Assembly (NCBI GenBank): GCA_946541285.1
Contig: CAMNJG010000021.1
Location: forward strand, 1 to 13,995
Direction of reading: 5' to 3'
DNA length: 13,995 nt
DNA from: an uncultured Clostridia bacterium
Lineage (GTDB): Bacteria > Bacillota > Clostridia > Peptostreptococcales > Anaerovoracaceae
Notes under the pieces: model-generated
The model's input: only the letters and a program-made list of their open reading frames with translations
What the model was told of the DNA's origin: nothing
The model's database searches: none
Translations under genes and position numbers: made by a program
Shown here: positions 1-6,745 of the stretch, one piece after another
Numbering within the stretch: position 1 is the stretch's first letter
How the letters are laid out: the number at the start of each line of letters is the position of its first letter

Positions 1-53
1 TTTTGGGGACCCTTTTCAAAACGTTGTGCGTTTTGAAAAGGCTGTCCCCAAAA
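1..53. repeat. Long near-perfect hairpin at the window edge
   Basis: TTTTGGGGAC (1-10) pairs with GTCCCCAAAA (44-53), and the inner arm 11-22 pairs with 30-41. The result is a 22-bp stem interrupted only by a two-base bulge (42-43), with a seven-base loop (23-29). No T-run follows on the + strand, so it does not look like a standard terminator for a gene upstream on that strand. On the minus strand the flank lies outside the window, so a terminator read that way cannot be excluded. A palindromic interspersed repeat or the end of a small mobile element is equally possible. Confidence 0.6.
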
Positions 54-56
54 CTA

Positions 57-83
57 TGATACCGTTATAAGCAGCGTTTTCTC
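57..83 (+). repeat. 27-bp interspersed repeat, copy 1
   Basis: This matches the element at 1139-1165 at 22 of 27 positions, and all five differences are transitions. The core reads TGATACCGTTATAAG followed by CAGCGTTTTC. The CAGCGTTTTC part (72-81) can pair with 35-44 (GAAAAGGCTG) with one mismatch. That would compete with the 1-53 hairpin, because the same bases form its 3' arm. The copy lies 135 bases upstream of the mscS start. Confidence 0.6.
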
Positions 84-166
84 ATACGATTCTGGCTGAC
101 TGCTGAAAATATTTTCCGTATTTTCCCATTGTTCAGATCACGGTAAAGGGGTGCGAACCGCCGACT

Positions 167-196
167 TTTGATGTATACTTAATAACAAACATCAAA
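167..196 (+). promoter_or_regulatory. Inverted repeat overlapping a possible mscS -10 element
   Basis: TTTGATGT (167-174) and ACATCAAA (189-196) form a perfect 8-bp inverted repeat with a 14-base spacer, just upstream of the ribosome binding site. The spacer begins in a -10-like hexamer, TATACT (174-179). No convincing -35 hexamer is present at 17 bases, so the promoter call is weak. The repeat could be an operator or a leader hairpin. Confidence 0.3.
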
Positions 197-218
197 TCAG
201 AGAGGAGGGGGAAGCTCT

Positions 219-1040
219 ATGGACAGAGTGCGCGCGATGGAGGATCTCCTCGATAACAACTGGCTGGGGCTTCTGATGGAGATCATCGCGGTTCTGATAA
301 TCGGACTGGTCCTGATCAAAATCCTGCTGGTCGTTACCAGGAGAATGCTGACACGCTCCGTAATCGACAGCGTTCTGTATACATTTATCCTCAACTGTGT
401 CAAGGTCGCCTGTCTGATCGTGCTGGTAATTACTGTTCTGAGTATAGCCGGGATTCCGACCTCGACGTTTATCACAGTACTGGCGGCAGCAGGCGCGGCG
501 GTCGCGCTGGCAGTTCAGGGCAGCCTGAGTAATTTCGCGGGAGGTCTGCTGATCCTGTTCAGCAAGCCGTTTGTCCGCGGGGATCTGATTGAGAGCGGAG
601 GCATAACCGGAAAGGTACAGGAGATCAATCTGCTGTATTCCAAATTAATTACATATGATAATAAAATTATATGCATGCCCAATTCCACACTGGCCAATAA
701 TACCCTGATCAACTATTTCGGAGCAGATCTCCGGAGGATTGACGCGAAGGTCGGAGTCAGTTATGAGGCTGATGTGGAAAAGGTCAAATCGGTGATCATG
801 CAGGTGGCCAGGGAATCCGAACTGCTGCTGGAGGAACCGAAGCCGCTGATCGGTGTGTCGGAATTCGGGGACAGCGCGGTGATCTTCGATGCTTATGTAT
901 GGTGCCGCTCAGACGATTACTTTTCTGCCCGGTACAGTTTATATGAAAATCTCAAAAAAGCTTTTGACCGGGAGGGGATCGAAATTCCATATCCACAGGT
1001 CGTACTGCATACGGATGGGAACAGCGGAACACAGGAATAA
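219..1040 (+). CDS. Small-conductance mechanosensitive channel, MscS family
   Basis: This is a predicted inner-membrane channel that opens under membrane tension to release solutes during hypo-osmotic shock. The 273 residues are close to the usual MscS length (about 280). Three hydrophobic segments lie at roughly 15-40, 52-79 and 82-115. The third carries the family's pore-helix and hinge region, VQGSLSNFAGGLLIL at 99-113, followed by KPFVRGD. The beta domain and its hallmark PN motif (MPNSTLANNTLINY, about 153-166) follow, then a soluble C-terminal domain. The ATG at 219 has an AGGAGG-type ribosome binding site at 203-208. The gene is separated from pyrB by 201 bases containing a repeat-associated hairpin, so it is probably its own transcription unit. 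The family assignment is firm. Which MscS or YnaI-like subgroup it belongs to is not resolved. Confidence 0.93.
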   Translation: MDRVRAMEDLLDNNWLGLLMEIIAVLIIGLVLIKILLVVTRRMLTRSVIDSVLYTFILNCVKVACLIVLVITVLSIAGIPTSTFITVLAAAGAAVALAVQGSLSNFAGGLLILFSKPFVRGDLIESGGITGKVQEINLLYSKLITYDNKIICMPNSTLANNTLINYFGADLRRIDAKVGVSYEADVEKVKSVIMQVARESELLLEEPKPLIGVSEFGDSAVIFDAYVWCRSDDYFSARYSLYENLKKAFDREGIEIPYPQVVLHTDGNSGTQE

Positions 1041-1063
1041 TTCATATTTTTTATCAATAAAAT

Positions 1064-1202
1064 CAGGATTTGTTAAAAATCTTTTACTGCTGTCTGCGAA
1101 TCTGCGGATATTGAGAAACGCTGTATCGGACACGACTGTGATACTGTTACAGGCAGCGTTTCCTTCAAAATTATCATTTTTATTTTTATTAAACAAATCC
1201 TG
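1064..1202 (+). promoter_or_regulatory. Structured pyrB leader bounded by an 11-bp inverted repeat
   Basis: CAGGATTTGTT (1064-1074) is perfectly complementary to AACAAATCCTG (1192-1202). Just inside, AAAAAT (1075-1080) can also pair with ATTTTT in the T-rich stretch 1176-1190. This closed domain encloses a second hairpin, GAAACGCTG (1115-1123) with CAGCGTTTC (1154-1162), which contains repeat copy 2, and then the T-rich tract. I saw no recognisable PyrR-binding motif. The layout fits either an RNA regulatory leader for the pyr operon or a small inserted palindromic element with terminal inverted repeats. The sequence alone does not decide between them. Confidence 0.45.
1139..1165 (+). repeat. 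27-bp interspersed repeat, copy 2
   Basis: The core is TGATACTGTTACAGG followed by CAGCGTTTCC. It differs from copy 3 (7668-7694) at only two of 27 positions. Its 3' half (1154-1162) pairs perfectly over nine bases with 1115-1123, giving a hairpin with a 30-base loop. It lies 76 bases before pyrB and about 100 bases after the mscS stop. Confidence 0.65.
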
Positions 1203-1241
1203 CATTACTTATATACAGACAAATCATACGGGGAGGTACGG

Positions 1242-2168
1242 ATGCTGAAAGGAAAAAATCTGCTCGAACCCATGGACCTGACGGTTCAGGAACTCGAGGA
1301 ACTGTTTGCGACGGCGGATGACATTATTGAAAATCCTGAAAAATACGCGCACTGCGCGTCAGGAAAGCTGATGGGGACTCTGTTTTATGAGCCGAGTACC
1401 CGGACGAGGCTCAGTTTTACCGCGGCCATGCTGCGGCTGGGCGGCGAAGTGATGGGATTCTCGGAACCGGCGTCTTCGTCGGTATCCAAGGGGGAAAGTA
1501 TCGCGGATACCGTAAAAACCGTCGCGTGCCTGGCGGATATGATCGTGATGCGGCATCCGAAGGAAGGAGCGCCGCGCATCGCGGCGGAGCATTCCAGAGT
1601 ACCGGTGGTCAATGCCGGAGACGGGGGGCACCAGCATCCGACACAGACACTGGCGGACCTGATGACAATCCGGAAGTACAAAGGCCGCCTGGATCATCTG
1701 ACGGTGGGACTCTGCGGAGACCTGATGTTCGGACGTACCGTCCATTCCCTGATCAGGGCGCTGTCCCGTTACGAAAATATCACACTGAAGCTGATTTCTC
1801 CAAGGGAACTGGTTCTCCCGGAGTATGTCCGGACCAGTGTCATTGAAAAAAACGGTATGGAGTATGAAGAAGTCCGTCGTATGGATGACGTACTGCCGCA
1901 GCTGGATGTTCTGTATATGACCAGAGTACAGAGGGAACGTTTCTTTAATGAGGATGATTACATCCGCCTGAAAGATACGTATATCCTGGACGAAGCGAAG
2001 ATGAACCTGGCCGGAAAGGATATGATTGTGCTGCATCCGCTGCCGCGTGTCAATGAGATCGCGCAGGAAGTTGACAAAGATCCGCGGGCTCACTATTTTG
2101 ACCAGGTACAGATGGGGATGTATATGAGAATGGCACTGATTGTCAAACTGCTGGGACTGGAGGTATAA
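1242..2168 (+). CDS. pyrB: Aspartate carbamoyltransferase catalytic subunit PyrB
   Basis: Condenses carbamoyl phosphate with aspartate to give carbamoyl-aspartate, the committed step of pyrimidine synthesis, in the cytoplasm. The 308 residues match the family length. Visible active-site elements are the carbamoyl-phosphate loop FYEPSTRTR (48-56), the mobile-loop lysine K83 in SKGES, R104/H105, HPTQT (132-136), GDLMFGRTVHSL (159-170), TRVQRE (227-232) and HPLPR (265-269). All key residues known from the E. coli enzyme have counterparts. The ATG at 1242 has a GGGAGG ribosome binding site at 1231-1236. The next gene encodes the regulatory chain two bases downstream, so the product should form the PyrBI holoenzyme with feedback control. 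This is the first gene of the operon, behind a structured leader. Confidence 0.98.
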   Translation: MLKGKNLLEPMDLTVQELEELFATADDIIENPEKYAHCASGKLMGTLFYEPSTRTRLSFTAAMLRLGGEVMGFSEPASSSVSKGESIADTVKTVACLADMIVMRHPKEGAPRIAAEHSRVPVVNAGDGGHQHPTQTLADLMTIRKYKGRLDHLTVGLCGDLMFGRTVHSLIRALSRYENITLKLISPRELVLPEYVRTSVIEKNGMEYEEVRRMDDVLPQLDVLYMTRVQRERFFNEDDYIRLKDTYILDEAKMNLAGKDMIVLHPLPRVNEIAQEVDKDPRAHYFDQVQMGMYMRMALIVKLLGLEV

Positions 2169-2170
2169 AC

Positions 2171-2605
2171 GTGGTTATCGACAGTATAAAGAATGGAATT
2201 GTCATCGATCACATCAAGGCGGGCAGAGGGATGACACTGCTGAGTTATCTGGAGTTCGACAATGAGCACGATACCGTCGCCATCATCATGAATGCTTCCA
2301 GTGCCCGGAGAGGCAAGAAAGATATCATCAAGATCGAGAATGTCAAGGGGACTGCCGTGGACATGGATGTCGTGGGTCTGATTGATCCCGGCGCGACGGT
2401 GAATATTATAGAAGATGAAGTGATTAAGGCCAAGATCCGTCCGACTCTTCCGAAGAGGGTCGAAAATGTGATCAAATGCCGGAATCCGCGCTGTGTGACT
2501 GCCTCCGAGAGAGGCATCCGCCATGAATTTGTCCTGAATGACGCGGAAAAGCAGCAGTATCGCTGTGTGTACTGCGATGAAATGGTGTCCATGCAGGAAG
2601 AATAA
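2171..2605 (+). CDS. pyrI: Aspartate carbamoyltransferase regulatory subunit PyrI
   Basis: The regulatory chain binds nucleotide effectors and couples to PyrB trimers through a zinc domain. The 144 residues are slightly shorter than E. coli PyrI (153). The N-terminal allosteric domain contains IDHI (12-15), LLSYLEF (23-29) and KDIIKIEN (50-57), where the family's effector-binding lysine lies. The C-terminal zinc site has four cysteines, C103, C108, C132 and C135, with the family spacing (CX4C and CX2C). It starts with GTG, supported by GGAGG at 2159-2163, only two bases after the pyrB stop, so translational coupling is likely. All expected zinc ligands are present, which indicates a functional regulatory subunit. 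Its particular effector response (CTP, UTP or ATP) cannot be read from the sequence. Confidence 0.97.
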   Translation: MVIDSIKNGIVIDHIKAGRGMTLLSYLEFDNEHDTVAIIMNASSARRGKKDIIKIENVKGTAVDMDVVGLIDPGATVNIIEDEVIKAKIRPTLPKRVENVIKCRNPRCVTASERGIRHEFVLNDAEKQQYRCVYCDEMVSMQEE

Positions 2606-2636
2606 AAACCGAAGAAACTGGAGAGGGAAAGAGAAG

Positions 2637-3989
2637 ATGAGAACCCTGATAACCGGGGGGAGAGTCATTGACCCTTCCTCACATATGGATAAACGCACGG
2701 ACCTGGTCGTGCAGGACGGGAGGATCGCGCTCGTTGCCGAAAAAGGCGGACTGTCGGTAAACGGATACGACCGGGTGATCGACGCCAGGGGAAAATGGGT
2801 GGTCCCCGGACTGATTGACATGCATGTGCATTTCCGGGATCCCGGCCAGGAGGCAAAGGAAGATCTGAGGTCGGGCAGTGAAGCCGCGGCAGCGGGAGGC
2901 TTTACGACGGTCTGCTGCATGCCGAATACCAGACCCGTGATTGATACCTCGGACCGGGTCCGGACGGTTCTGAGCAAGGCGTCCAGATCGACCAGAATTC
3001 ACATACTGCAGACGGCAGCGATTACAGTGGGGCAGAAAGGCGAGCGTCTGACGGATATCGCGGACCTGAAGAGAGCCGGCACAGTCGCCCTGAGCGAGGA
3101 CGGGCAGTCTGTCGCCAATATCAGTCTGATGAGGATGGCGCTCCGCAGAGCCGCGGAGGCGGGCCTGCCGGTACTGGATCATACCGAACAGCCGGAGCTG
3201 CGGGACGGCGGCTCCATGAACCGCGGCAGGATCTCAGAGATTACGGGACTGCCGGGACTGCCTGCGGAAGCCGAAGAGGCGATTGCCATCCGGGATATCC
3301 TGCTGGCCAAGGAACTGGGCGTGCCGATCCACCTGCAGCATATCAGTACAAAGGGCAGCGTGGATCTGATCCGCCTGGCGAAAAGCTGGGGAGTCCGGGT
3401 GACCGCGGAAACCGCGCCACATTACTTTACCCTTACGGACAGTGATGTGATTGTTGGCGGCGGCGTCCGGGGCATTTATCATCACAAGCTTGCCAGGGGC
3501 AAAACCGTCGACACGCACCGGAAGATGAATCCGCCGCTCAGGACGGAAACGGACCGGAAGGCGATCATTGAAGCACTGAAGGACGGAACCCTGGATGCGA
3601 TCGCGACTGATCACGCGCCGCATACCGCGGAGGAGAAGTCCCACGAATTCATCAATGCGCCATTCGGGGTCATCGGACTGGAGACAAGCTTCGCGGTCAG
3701 CAATACCATGCTGGTCAGGGAGAATGATTTCGATCCGATCCGCCTGATTGAGCTGATGAGTACCGCGCCGGCCAGAATCCTCGGCTGTGAGGGCGGTTCC
3801 CTTGAGGCAGGGAAACCGGCGGACATCACAATCCTTGACCCGAATTATGAGTATATCGTACCGGCGGCCGGCTTCCATTCCAAAAGCACCAATACGCCTT
3901 TCGCGGGAATGAAAGTGTATGGAAAAGCCGACCTGACGATGGTCGCCGGAAAGATTGTTTATGAAAACGGAGAAATCATTTACGAATAA
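2637..3989 (+). CDS. pyrC: Dihydroorotase PyrC (class I)
   Basis: This zinc amidohydrolase cyclises carbamoyl-aspartate to dihydroorotate. The 450 residues are somewhat long for class I enzymes (about 425-430). Metal and substrate motifs are HVHFRDPGQE (63-72, with the HxH pair H63/H65), the MPNT segment, LSEDG, the histidine in LDHTEQP, LQHIST, KMNPPLRT (from K296) and ATDHAPH with catalytic D325. The extra length comes mostly from residues 269-295, between HYFTLTD and KMNPPLR, where relatives usually have about ten residues. The ATG at 2637 is preferred because GGAGAGGGAAAG lies just upstream and homology begins with RTLITGGRVIDP. A longer reading from 2538 would overlap pyrI and lacks family similarity. 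It lies 31 bases after pyrI in the same operon. Confidence 0.96.
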   Translation: MRTLITGGRVIDPSSHMDKRTDLVVQDGRIALVAEKGGLSVNGYDRVIDARGKWVVPGLIDMHVHFRDPGQEAKEDLRSGSEAAAAGGFTTVCCMPNTRPVIDTSDRVRTVLSKASRSTRIHILQTAAITVGQKGERLTDIADLKRAGTVALSEDGQSVANISLMRMALRRAAEAGLPVLDHTEQPELRDGGSMNRGRISEITGLPGLPAEAEEAIAIRDILLAKELGVPIHLQHISTKGSVDLIRLAKSWGVRVTAETAPHYFTLTDSDVIVGGGVRGIYHHKLARGKTVDTHRKMNPPLRTETDRKAIIEALKDGTLDAIATDHAPHTAEEKSHEFINAPFGVIGLETSFAVSNTMLVRENDFDPIRLIELMSTAPARILGCEGGSLEAGKPADITILDPNYEYIVPAAGFHSKSTNTPFAGMKVYGKADLTMVAGKIVYENGEIIYE

Positions 3990-3993
3990 TGCC

Positions 3994-4914
3994 ATGATTG
4001 ATCAGTTAATCGAGAATATACAGAAAAAAGGAAATCCGTCTGTCGTCGGACTGGATCCCACACTGCAGATGATGCCGGGGTTTCTGAAAGAGGAATTTTT
4101 CGGAAAGTACGGCAGGACACCGGAAGCGGCCGGCAGGATGTTTGCGGAATTCAACCGGCGGATCATTGACGCGGTCGCGGAGACGGTCCCGGCAGTAAAA
4201 CCGCAGATTGCCATGTATGAAAAATATGGACTGCCGGGTCTGCAGGCCTATGATGAAACCTGCCGTTACGCGGCAGAAGCGGGACTGACAGTCATCGGAG
4301 ATATCAAACGGGGCGATATCTCTTCGACAGCAGCGGCTTACGCGGCGCATCTGGAAGGAGCGGAGATTGAAGGCGAAAGGGTGCATACCTGGCGTGAAGA
4401 CATGGTAACCGTCAATCCGTATCTGGGCACCGATGGCATCGCGCCGTTCACAGAGGCGTGCCGCGCACAGGACAGGGGCATTTTTGTCCTGGTGAGGACC
4501 AGCAATCCGAGCAGCGCGGAGCTGCAGGAACTGGAACTGTCCGATGGCCGGAAACTGTATGAGGCCGTCGCGGATCTGACGATCCAGTGGGGTGAGAACT
4601 GCGTCGGCAGCTATGGCTACAGCGATGTCGGCGCCGTCGTAGGCGCGACACACCGCGCGCAGGGAGAAGCACTGAGAGCACGGATGCCCCATACATTTTT
4701 CCTGGTACCCGGTTACGGCGCGCAGGGCGGAACGGCGGACGATGTCGCCGGTTTTTTTGACAGGGATGGCCTGGGCGCGATCATCAGTTCCTCCCGTGGA
4801 ATTACCGCGGCTTATCAGAAGGATGCAAAATATACGGAGCATGATTTCGCGGAAGCGGCGGCAGAAGCGGCGCTCCGCATGAGGGACGCGCTGCGGAGCG
4901 CTCTTTCCCTTTAG
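3994..4914 (+). CDS. pyrF: Orotidine 5'-phosphate decarboxylase PyrF (type 2 subfamily)
   Basis: Catalyses the final step, decarboxylation of OMP to UMP. The 306 residues fit the larger type 2 subfamily rather than the roughly 240-residue enzyme of E. coli or Bacillus. Signature elements are VVGLDPT (17-23), KPQIAMYEKYG (69-79) and the catalytic DIKRGD (103-108), with the D-K-D triad at D103, K105 and D108. Further on are VNPYLGTDG, VLVRTSNPSS, VVGATHRAQGEALR, LVPGYGAQGG and the phosphate-binding SSSRGI. The ATG at 3994 is four bases after the pyrC stop and begins at the family's usual N terminus (MIDQLIENI). It has no good ribosome binding site of its own. An alternative ATG at 3961 inside pyrC, preceded by GGAAAG, would add 11 residues, so the start is uncertain while the gene identity is not. 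Confidence 0.96.
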   Translation: MIDQLIENIQKKGNPSVVGLDPTLQMMPGFLKEEFFGKYGRTPEAAGRMFAEFNRRIIDAVAETVPAVKPQIAMYEKYGLPGLQAYDETCRYAAEAGLTVIGDIKRGDISSTAAAYAAHLEGAEIEGERVHTWREDMVTVNPYLGTDGIAPFTEACRAQDRGIFVLVRTSNPSSAELQELELSDGRKLYEAVADLTIQWGENCVGSYGYSDVGAVVGATHRAQGEALRARMPHTFFLVPGYGAQGGTADDVAGFFDRDGLGAIISSSRGITAAYQKDAKYTEHDFAEAAAEAALRMRDALRSALSL

Positions 4915-4974
4915 AGAGGTTTTCCGGAACCATCAGTACATTCTGTCCATCATTAATAAATTAGAAAGGAGCAG

Positions 4975-5817
4975 ATGTTGACAAACAAGATCGTTATGGC
5001 CGAAGTGCGGATGAACCGGGAGATTGCTCCCGGCGTATATCATCTGCAGATGCTTGTGGAAAAAGAAACGGCCGCGGCAGCGCGTCCGGGACAGTTCCTG
5101 AATGTTTATCCGGAAGCAGGAAGCCGCCTGATCCTTCCGAGACCTTTCGGCATCTGTTCCGCAGATCCTGATGCGGGAACGCTGGAGATTGTTTATGAAG
5201 TCGTGGGCAGGGGGACAGAGATCCTGTCTGCGGCGGGAGAAGGCACACTGCTGAAGATCGCGGCGCCGCTGGGCAGGGGATTTGACACAGAATCCCTGAA
5301 ATCCCTGCGGACGAATGATGCCCGCCCGCCGGTCCTGATTGGCGGCGGCGTCGGCTGCGGACCGATGCTCTTTCTGGCCAGGACACTGCAGCGGGAGCAG
5401 GTCCCGGTGACAGCGGTGCTGGGATTCCGGGACAGGCCGTTCCTGATCCGGGAATTCCGGGAAGCAGGCTGTACCCTCCTGACCGCTTCAGAAACAGAGC
5501 AGGAGGGGATCTTTTCCGGAAATGTCATTGACTGTATGACTGCGGCAGGGCTCAGCGCGCCGGCGTATTTCGCCTGTGGCCCGCGGGGGATGCTGGCCGC
5601 GGTCGATGCTTATGTATCCGCGGACTGTGGAGACGAATTCCTGCAGGTATCCCTGGAGGAACGGATGGGCTGCGGCTACGGTGTCTGTGTCGGATGCAGT
5701 ACCCGGATCCGGGAATACGGTGAAAACGGACAGCCACAGACCGTCCGCCGGAAAATCTGTACCGACGGTCCGGTATTCAGGGGAAATGAGGTGATCTGGG
5801 ATGACGGAACTCGATAG
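4975..5817 (+). CDS. pyrK: Dihydroorotate dehydrogenase B electron-transfer subunit PyrK
   Basis: This FAD and 2Fe-2S protein passes electrons from the catalytic PyrD subunit to NAD+, allowing anaerobic dihydroorotate oxidation. The 280 residues show a ferredoxin-reductase-like FAD domain (PGQFLNVYP, RPFGIC at about 56-61), a nucleotide-binding segment GGGVGCGPM (about 123-131) and FACGPRGML. A C-terminal iron-sulfur site has cysteines C233, C238, C241 and C262 in the CX4CX2C...C pattern of PyrK. The ATG at 4975 lies only four bases after AAAGGA. A TTG at 4978 is a possible alternative with better spacing. It overlaps pyrD by 17 bases, which suggests coupled translation of the two subunits. 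A 60-base gap separates it from pyrF, with no clear terminator or promoter. Confidence 0.96.
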   Translation: MLTNKIVMAEVRMNREIAPGVYHLQMLVEKETAAAARPGQFLNVYPEAGSRLILPRPFGICSADPDAGTLEIVYEVVGRGTEILSAAGEGTLLKIAAPLGRGFDTESLKSLRTNDARPPVLIGGGVGCGPMLFLARTLQREQVPVTAVLGFRDRPFLIREFREAGCTLLTASETEQEGIFSGNVIDCMTAAGLSAPAYFACGPRGMLAAVDAYVSADCGDEFLQVSLEERMGCGYGVCVGCSTRIREYGENGQPQTVRRKICTDGPVFRGNEVIWDDGTR

Positions 5818-6742
5818 AAAAGCGGCAGAACTGGGGATTGACCTGCAGGTCAGCCTGGCAGGCGTCACATTTTCCAATCCGCTGATGACCGCTTCCGGTA
5901 CCTTTTCCCCTCATGAAAGCAGTCAGTTCTACGATCTCAGTGAACTGGGCGCCGCGGTGACCAAAGGCGTATCCGCGGAACCATGGGAAGGAAATCCGAC
6001 ACCCCGCATCGCGGAAACTTACGGAGGTATGCTGAATTCGGTAGGTCTGGAGAATAAAGGGGCAGACTGGTACAGGAACTCAGAGCTTCCTTTTCTGGAG
6101 CAGTATGATACCCGGATCATCACCAATCTGGCAGGACACAGTGTAGAGGATTATGTCCGGGTGACAGAGAAGCTGAACGCGTGTGACGCGATTGACCTGT
6201 TTGAACTGAACATCTCGTGTCCCAATGTCAGCTCCGGAGGGATGGCTTTTGGCACGGATCCGGATATGGCAGCAGAAGTCGTGAGAGCTGTCCGGAAAGA
6301 AACCGACAAACCTTTCATCGTAAAACTGACACCGAATGTCACGGATATTACGGTCATTGCCCAGGCAGTGGAGGATGCCGGCGCGGACGCGGTGTCCCTG
6401 ATCAATACCCTGCTGGGGATGGCAGTGGATCTGAGAAGAAAAAACGCGGTACTGGCGAGGAAAATCGGAGGATTTTCCGGTCCGGCCGTCAAACCGGTCG
6501 CTCTCCGTATGGTCTGGGAAACCGCGAAGAAAGTGAATATTCCGGTTATTGGGATCGGCGGGATCAATAGCGGGACGGATGTGGTAGAATTTCTCGCTGC
6601 GGGAGCATCCGCTGTCGGTATCGGCACGGCTTCCCTCATGGATCCCCGCGCGATGGTCCGGATCAAATCCGAGCTGATCGATTATATGCAGGAGAATGGT
6701 TTCTCCACGATCCGGCAGCTGAAGGACGCTTTTGATATCTGA
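5801..6742 (+). CDS. pyrD: Dihydroorotate dehydrogenase B catalytic subunit PyrD (class 1B)
   Basis: This FMN enzyme oxidises dihydroorotate to orotate and works in a heterotetramer with PyrK. The 313 residues are typical. Visible motifs are the FMN-binding N-terminal segment (NPLMTASGTF, 26-35), KGVSAEPWEGNPTPR (55-69), MLNSVGLENKG (77-87) and NISCPNV (137-143), whose C140 is the class 1 catalytic base. Also present are KLTPNV and the C-terminal FMN phosphate site GIGGINSG with GIGTA. A cysteine instead of serine as base, plus the adjacent pyrK, places it in class 1B. The start at 5801 lies inside the end of pyrK and is preceded by GAGGTGATC. After its stop comes a hairpin-rich gap before pyrE. 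Confidence 0.98.
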   Translation: MTELDRKAAELGIDLQVSLAGVTFSNPLMTASGTFSPHESSQFYDLSELGAAVTKGVSAEPWEGNPTPRIAETYGGMLNSVGLENKGADWYRNSELPFLEQYDTRIITNLAGHSVEDYVRVTEKLNACDAIDLFELNISCPNVSSGGMAFGTDPDMAAEVVRAVRKETDKPFIVKLTPNVTDITVIAQAVEDAGADAVSLINTLLGMAVDLRRKNAVLARKIGGFSGPAVKPVALRMVWETAKKVNIPVIGIGGINSGTDVVEFLAAGASAVGIGTASLMDPRAMVRIKSELIDYMQENGFSTIRQLKDAFDI

Positions 6743-6745
6743 TAC

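Noticed and set aside
1093..1108. Tandem octamer TCTGCGAA / TCTGCGGA in the pyrB leader
   Set aside because: Only two imperfect units and no link to another signal, so it is probably chance.
1115..1190. Hairpin followed by a T-rich tract as a rho-independent terminator for mscS
   Set aside because: The stem ends at 1162 and the T-rich stretch begins about 13 bases later and is interrupted by A, so it does not match a standard intrinsic terminator. It was kept only as a structured leader.
1359..2093. Minus-strand open frame of 244 codons opposite pyrB
   Set aside because: It is antisense to an unambiguous pyrB, with no motif and no credible ribosome binding site.
2093..2977. Minus-strand open frame spanning pyrI and the start of pyrC
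   Set aside because: It crosses two well-supported + strand genes and resembles no family I recognise.
3961..3993. N-terminal extension of PyrF from the ATG inside pyrC
   Set aside because: It has a better-spaced ribosome binding site, but the added residues do not match the family N terminus. It is noted as an alternative start rather than used.
4915..4974. Separate promoter or terminator between pyrF and pyrK
   Set aside because: Only a short GGTT/AACC inverted repeat around TTCCGGAA is present, with no T-run and no convincing promoter hexamers. Readthrough within one operon is the simpler reading.
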